Assembly (NCBI RefSeq): GCF_000308635.1
Contig: NZ_BAGD01000061.1
Span: 1-64,000, forward strand
Source of the DNA: Nocardia otitidiscaviarum NBRC 14405
GTDB taxonomy: Bacteria; Actinomycetota; Actinomycetes; Mycobacteriales; Mycobacteriaceae
DNA length: 64,000 bases
Direction: 5' to 3'
Numbering within the stretch: position 1 is the first letter of the stretch; each line of letters begins with the position of its first letter. Shown here piece after piece: positions 61,636 to 64,000 of this stretch. The notes under the pieces were generated by a model that ran no database searches, was not told the origin of the DNA, and worked only from the letters and a program-made list of their open reading frames with translations. Position numbers and translations under genes: made by a program.

Positions 61636-62667
61636 ATGACGGATCGTGTTCTCGTGACCGGGGTTTCGGGGTATCTCGCCGGGCATGTCGTCGCCGAATT
61701 GCAGGAGCACGGCTACGCGGTGCGCGGCACCGTCCGCTCGCTCGCCGATACCGCCGCCACCGCGCACCTGCGCGGCGTGGAGTTGGTGGAGGCGGATCTG
61801 AGCAGCGATGTCGGTTGGGCCGAGGCGGTGGCGGGCTGCCGGTACGTGCTGCACACCGCCTCGCCGTTCCCGCTCGGCACGCCCGAACACGAGGACGAAC
61901 TGGTGCGTCCGGCCGTGCAGGGCATGCGGCGGGTGCTGAGCGCCGCGCGCGACGCCGGGGTCGAACGGGTGGTGTACACGTCGTCGATCGCGGCGGTACG
62001 GGTCGGGCACACCGGACTGTGCACCGAGGCGGACTGGTCGGACCCGGCGGTCTGCGACGCCTACGAGAAGAGCAAGACGCTCGCCGAACGCGCGGCCTGG
62101 GACTTCGCCCACGCCACGGCGGGATTCGAACTCGCCGTGGTCAATCCCGGCATGATCCTGGGGCCGGTGCGGAACGCGCGGGTCGGCACCTCGGTGGAGG
62201 GTCTGCGCCTGGTGCTGGCCGGGGAGATGCCCGGTGTACCGCGGCTGAACTTCTGCACCGTGGACGTGCGGGACGCGGCGGTCGGACACCGCCTGGCCAT
62301 GGAGGTGCCGGCGGCCGCGGGCAACCGCTACATCCTGGCCGGGGATCAGGTGTCGCTCCCGCACATGGCTCGCATCCTGGCGGGCCGCTACCGCATCACC
62401 GCCCGCGCCCTGCCGGACTGGCTGGTCCGCCTGGCCGCCCGCTTCGACGCCACCGCCCGCACCGCCGTCCCCTACCTCGGCCGCGACGAATCCGTCAGCG
62501 CCGAGAAGGCGAGCCGCGAACTCGGCTGGACCATGCGCCCCCTCGCCGAAACCCTCCTCGACACCGCCGACAGCCTCATCCGCTTCGACCTGGTCCCCGA
62601 CCCCGGCCCCGCCCGCCGCCGCCTCCCACGCGGCACCACCAACCCCCGCCCGGCCCCCGCCGCCTGA
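61636..62667 (+). CDS. NAD(P)-dependent epimerase/reductase (extended SDR, dihydroflavonol-reductase-like)
   Basis: 343 aa. The Rossmann motif VLVTGVSGYLAGHVVAELQEHGY, EADLSSD, the VVYTSSIAAV strand with the catalytic Ser, and CDAYEKSKTLAERAAWDFA with the Tyr-x-x-x-Lys pair, then LAVVNPGMILGP. This is the extended SDR pattern of dihydroflavonol 4-reductase-like and aldehyde reductases. Substrate unknown. GGAG at 61625-61628 lies 7 bases before ATG 61636. It is likely controlled by the divergent TetR. The last about 25 residues are Pro/Arg-rich. Confidence 0.9.
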   Translation: MTDRVLVTGVSGYLAGHVVAELQEHGYAVRGTVRSLADTAATAHLRGVELVEADLSSDVGWAEAVAGCRYVLHTASPFPLGTPEHEDELVRPAVQGMRRVLSAARDAGVERVVYTSSIAAVRVGHTGLCTEADWSDPAVCDAYEKSKTLAERAAWDFAHATAGFELAVVNPGMILGPVRNARVGTSVEGLRLVLAGEMPGVPRLNFCTVDVRDAAVGHRLAMEVPAAAGNRYILAGDQVSLPHMARILAGRYRITARALPDWLVRLAARFDATARTAVPYLGRDESVSAEKASRELGWTMRPLAETLLDTADSLIRFDLVPDPGPARRRLPRGTTNPRPAPAA

Positions 62668-62681
62668 CCGGCCCCCGCACG

Positions 62682-63053
62682 ATGCTCCTCCTCACCGCAA
62701 TCCTCACCGCGATCGGCTTGATCCGCCGAAAACTGAAGTCGCAGAACCGAAACGACCGACCGCTGCCTGGAACGGCGTCCCCGCGCACCGGCGACCGCCG
62801 TCGCTCCAGGGGCGCTGCATGGCTGAGGTCGCCGGGCGGCTACCGCATAGGGAATGCCTCACGGCCGCGGCCGCAGGCCCGTCCCCGCCCCTGGAGTGCC
62901 CCACGGCTGCGGCGGCCCGGCCGTCACAGCCTCGGATCAGGCCGTCCTGCCGCGCGGCCGCGCTATCTCGAAAGACGGCTGCTACAACCGGCTTTCGCCG
63001 CCGCCACCCTCATCGTCGTCGCCTACGCGGGCAGTGTCCTGGTGCTGTGCTGA
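62682..63053 (+). CDS. Uncertain open frame of 123 aa in a 449-base gap
   Basis: The gap between the reductase and peroxiredoxin genes holds one frame from ATG 62682. Its ends are hydrophobic (LLLTAILTAIGLI at the start, FAAATLIVVAYAGSVLVLC at the end) and the middle is Arg/Pro-rich. There is no ribosome site and the third-position GC drops in the middle, so the whole frame is doubtful; only the last 35 codons look coding. It could be a small membrane protein, a remnant, or no gene. No other feature is visible in the gap. Confidence 0.25.
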   Translation: MLLLTAILTAIGLIRRKLKSQNRNDRPLPGTASPRTGDRRRSRGAAWLRSPGGYRIGNASRPRPQARPRPWSAPRLRRPGRHSLGSGRPAARPRYLERRLLQPAFAAATLIVVAYAGSVLVLC

Positions 63054-63116
63054 TCGCCGCCGCCCCCGTCGTTGCCTGGCCGCGATCGGTGGTGCTACCG
63101 CCGTATGCGGTCGGCG

Positions 63117-63578
63117 CTACTTCGCGCGGTTGCGGAGGAACTCCAGGGCGTCGTCGGCGTGGACGTTGGCGCGCAGTTCGCTGTTGATCACGGTCGCGAT
63201 GGTGCGGTCCGGGTCGATGACGAAGGTGGTGCGTTTGACGGGGGAGAGTTTGCCCAGCAGGCCGCGCTTGACGCCGAATTCGGCGGCTACCGCGCCGTCG
63301 TTGTCGGAGAGCAGCGGGTAGCCCAGGTTCTGTTTGCCCGCGAAACCGGCCTGGGTCTGCACCGAGTCCGTGCTGATGCCCACCGGGGTCGCGCCCGCGG
63401 CGGCGAATTCGGCGGCGAGGTCGCGGAAGTGGCATGCCTCGGCGGTGCACACCGGGGTATTGGCGGCGGGGTAGAAGAACAGCACGACGGGGCCGTCCGC
63501 GAGCAGTTCGTCGAGTGAGCGCACGGTGCCGGTCTGATCGGGAAGCTTGAAACTCGGGGCGAGCTGGCCTGCCTTCAT
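63117..63578 (-). CDS. bcp: Bcp/PrxQ-type peroxiredoxin
   Basis: 153 aa thiol peroxidase. Peroxidatic Cys44 and resolving Cys49 lie in YPAANTPVCTAEACHF, an atypical two-cysteine arrangement with Cys-x4-Cys as in PrxQ. FKLPDQTGTVRSLDEL opens the fold and FVIDPDRTIATVI closes the core. It reduces peroxides with thioredoxin-like donors. Position after the his genes matches bcpB (Rv1608c) in M. tuberculosis. TAATGT (minus strand, 63591-63586) ends 7 bases before ATG 63578. Confidence 0.94.
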   Translation of the reverse strand: MKAGQLAPSFKLPDQTGTVRSLDELLADGPVVLFFYPAANTPVCTAEACHFRDLAAEFAAAGATPVGISTDSVQTQAGFAGKQNLGYPLLSDNDGAVAAEFGVKRGLLGKLSPVKRTTFVIDPDRTIATVINSELRANVHADDALEFLRNRAK

Positions 63579-63651
63579 GCCGGAGACATTACGGGACGTC
63601 GGGCACCGGCGGACTGCCGCAACCGGTCGGGCGACGAGGGCCGGTCGCCGT

Positions 63652-64000
63652 TCAGCCGGGGCGCACCATCGTCAGCTGATGTACCCGCGCGCCCCGGTAC
63701 CGAAGTCCCGGCACCTCGGCGGGCACGCCGTGCGTGACGAATCCGGTCCGGGTGAAAAACCGCACGGCCCGGGTGTTCTCGACCAAGGTCTGTAGATGAC
63801 AGCCGGGAGAGCCGTGCGCGTCGAGCCGCTCGAACCACCGCCGCATCAGCGCCTCGGCCGCGCCGGTGCCGCGCGCCTCGGGAACGAGGCCGATATGCAG
63901 ATGTGACGGCCATCGCGCATCGACGAAATCCCCGGCCGTCGGCCGTCGCCGCAGCTTGGCGGCCGCCATATCCACGGCACTGCGCAGGAAGAACGCCCGT
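63652..64000 (-). CDS. GNAT-family acetyltransferase, N-terminus cut by the right edge
   Basis: The frame stays open to the edge (about 115 codons seen). WPSHLHIGLVPEARGTGAAEALMRRWFERL holds the acetyl-CoA loop, followed by HLQTLVENTRAVRFFTRTGF, the usual last strand-helix of the fold. Substrate unknown. The upstream codons (RAFFLRSAVDMAAAK) continue the coding sequence, so GTG 63975 is not the true start. Confidence 0.85.
   Translation of the reverse strand, partial: RAFFLRSAVDMAAAKLRRRPTAGDFVDARWPSHLHIGLVPEARGTGAAEALMRRWFERLDAHGSPGCHLQTLVENTRAVRFFTRTGFVTHGVPAEVPGLRYRGARVHQLTMVRPG

Overview
This window is chromosomal DNA from a high-GC actinobacterium of the mycolic-acid group, most likely a Nocardia or close relative. 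I infer this from GC-rich third codon positions, an MspA-type porin gene, and a gene order that follows the Mycobacterium tuberculosis dnaE1 to bcpB segment (dnaE1, ilvA, treY/treX, bioA-bioF-bioD, bioB-bsaP, nrtR, nadA-nadB-nadC, hisD-hisC-hisB-hisH, hisA-impA-hisF-hisI, bcp). No search could be run, so names rest on recognised motifs, lengths and gene order. I saw no rRNA, tRNA, CRISPR, prophage or insertion sequence.

Layout. 1-8.7 kb: the end of a serine hydrolase, dnaE1, an MspA-like porin, a small membrane protein, an F420-type nitroreductase-like protein, ilvA and a DUF2235 hydrolase. 8.8-14.5 kb: treX-treY with no treZ beside it, then a divergent cupin/MarR pair. 14.7-23.7 kb: a MarR-GNAT fusion and the biotin genes (bioA, bioF-bioD, a TetR gene interpreted as bioQ, bioB, bsaP, a DUF2567 protein). 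Three copies of a TGAAC-N3-GTTCA operator lie before bioA, bioF and bioB/bioQ. 23.7-27.9 kb: small and regulatory genes (tautomerase-like, a 64-aa gene with its own promoter and terminator, a SUFU-domain protein, a Gln/Pro-repeat membrane protein, a GlxA-type regulator, an orphan response regulator). 27.9-33.4 kb: nrtR divergent from a nad operon. 33.4-50 kb: accessory genes, including TerB, a winged-helix protein, a bactofilin-like protein divergent from a 1376-aa SUKH/helical/WGR protein, an FtsX-type permease with a TetR gene, NAT, a Ser/Thr kinase, a frameshifted XRE regulator, an aldo/keto reductase with a monooxygenase, and an FHA protein. 50-59.4 kb: the histidine operon, split by a formate/nitrite-type channel and a cyanase, followed by a secreted sphingomyelinase. 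59.4-64 kb: MarR, a membrane protein, a TetR/reductase pair, a Bcp peroxiredoxin and a GNAT gene cut by the right edge.

How the genes work together. NadA, NadB and NadC make nicotinate mononucleotide under probable NrtR control. BioA, BioF, BioD, BioB and BsaP make biotin under probable BioQ control. Nine genes from hisD to hisI serve histidine synthesis. TreX and TreY serve glycogen-to-trehalose conversion.

Most unusual points: the nadA-nadB and nadB-nadC gaps are each filled exactly by an open frame that overlaps both neighbours by four bases, and NadB carries a Gly/Ser-rich insertion of about 150 residues. About twenty genes have a TANNNT box 6-8 bases before the start codon, which points to leaderless mRNAs and decides many starts. 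A giant SUKH/WGR protein is paired with a bactofilin-like protein. One regulator gene is split by a probable single-base deletion.
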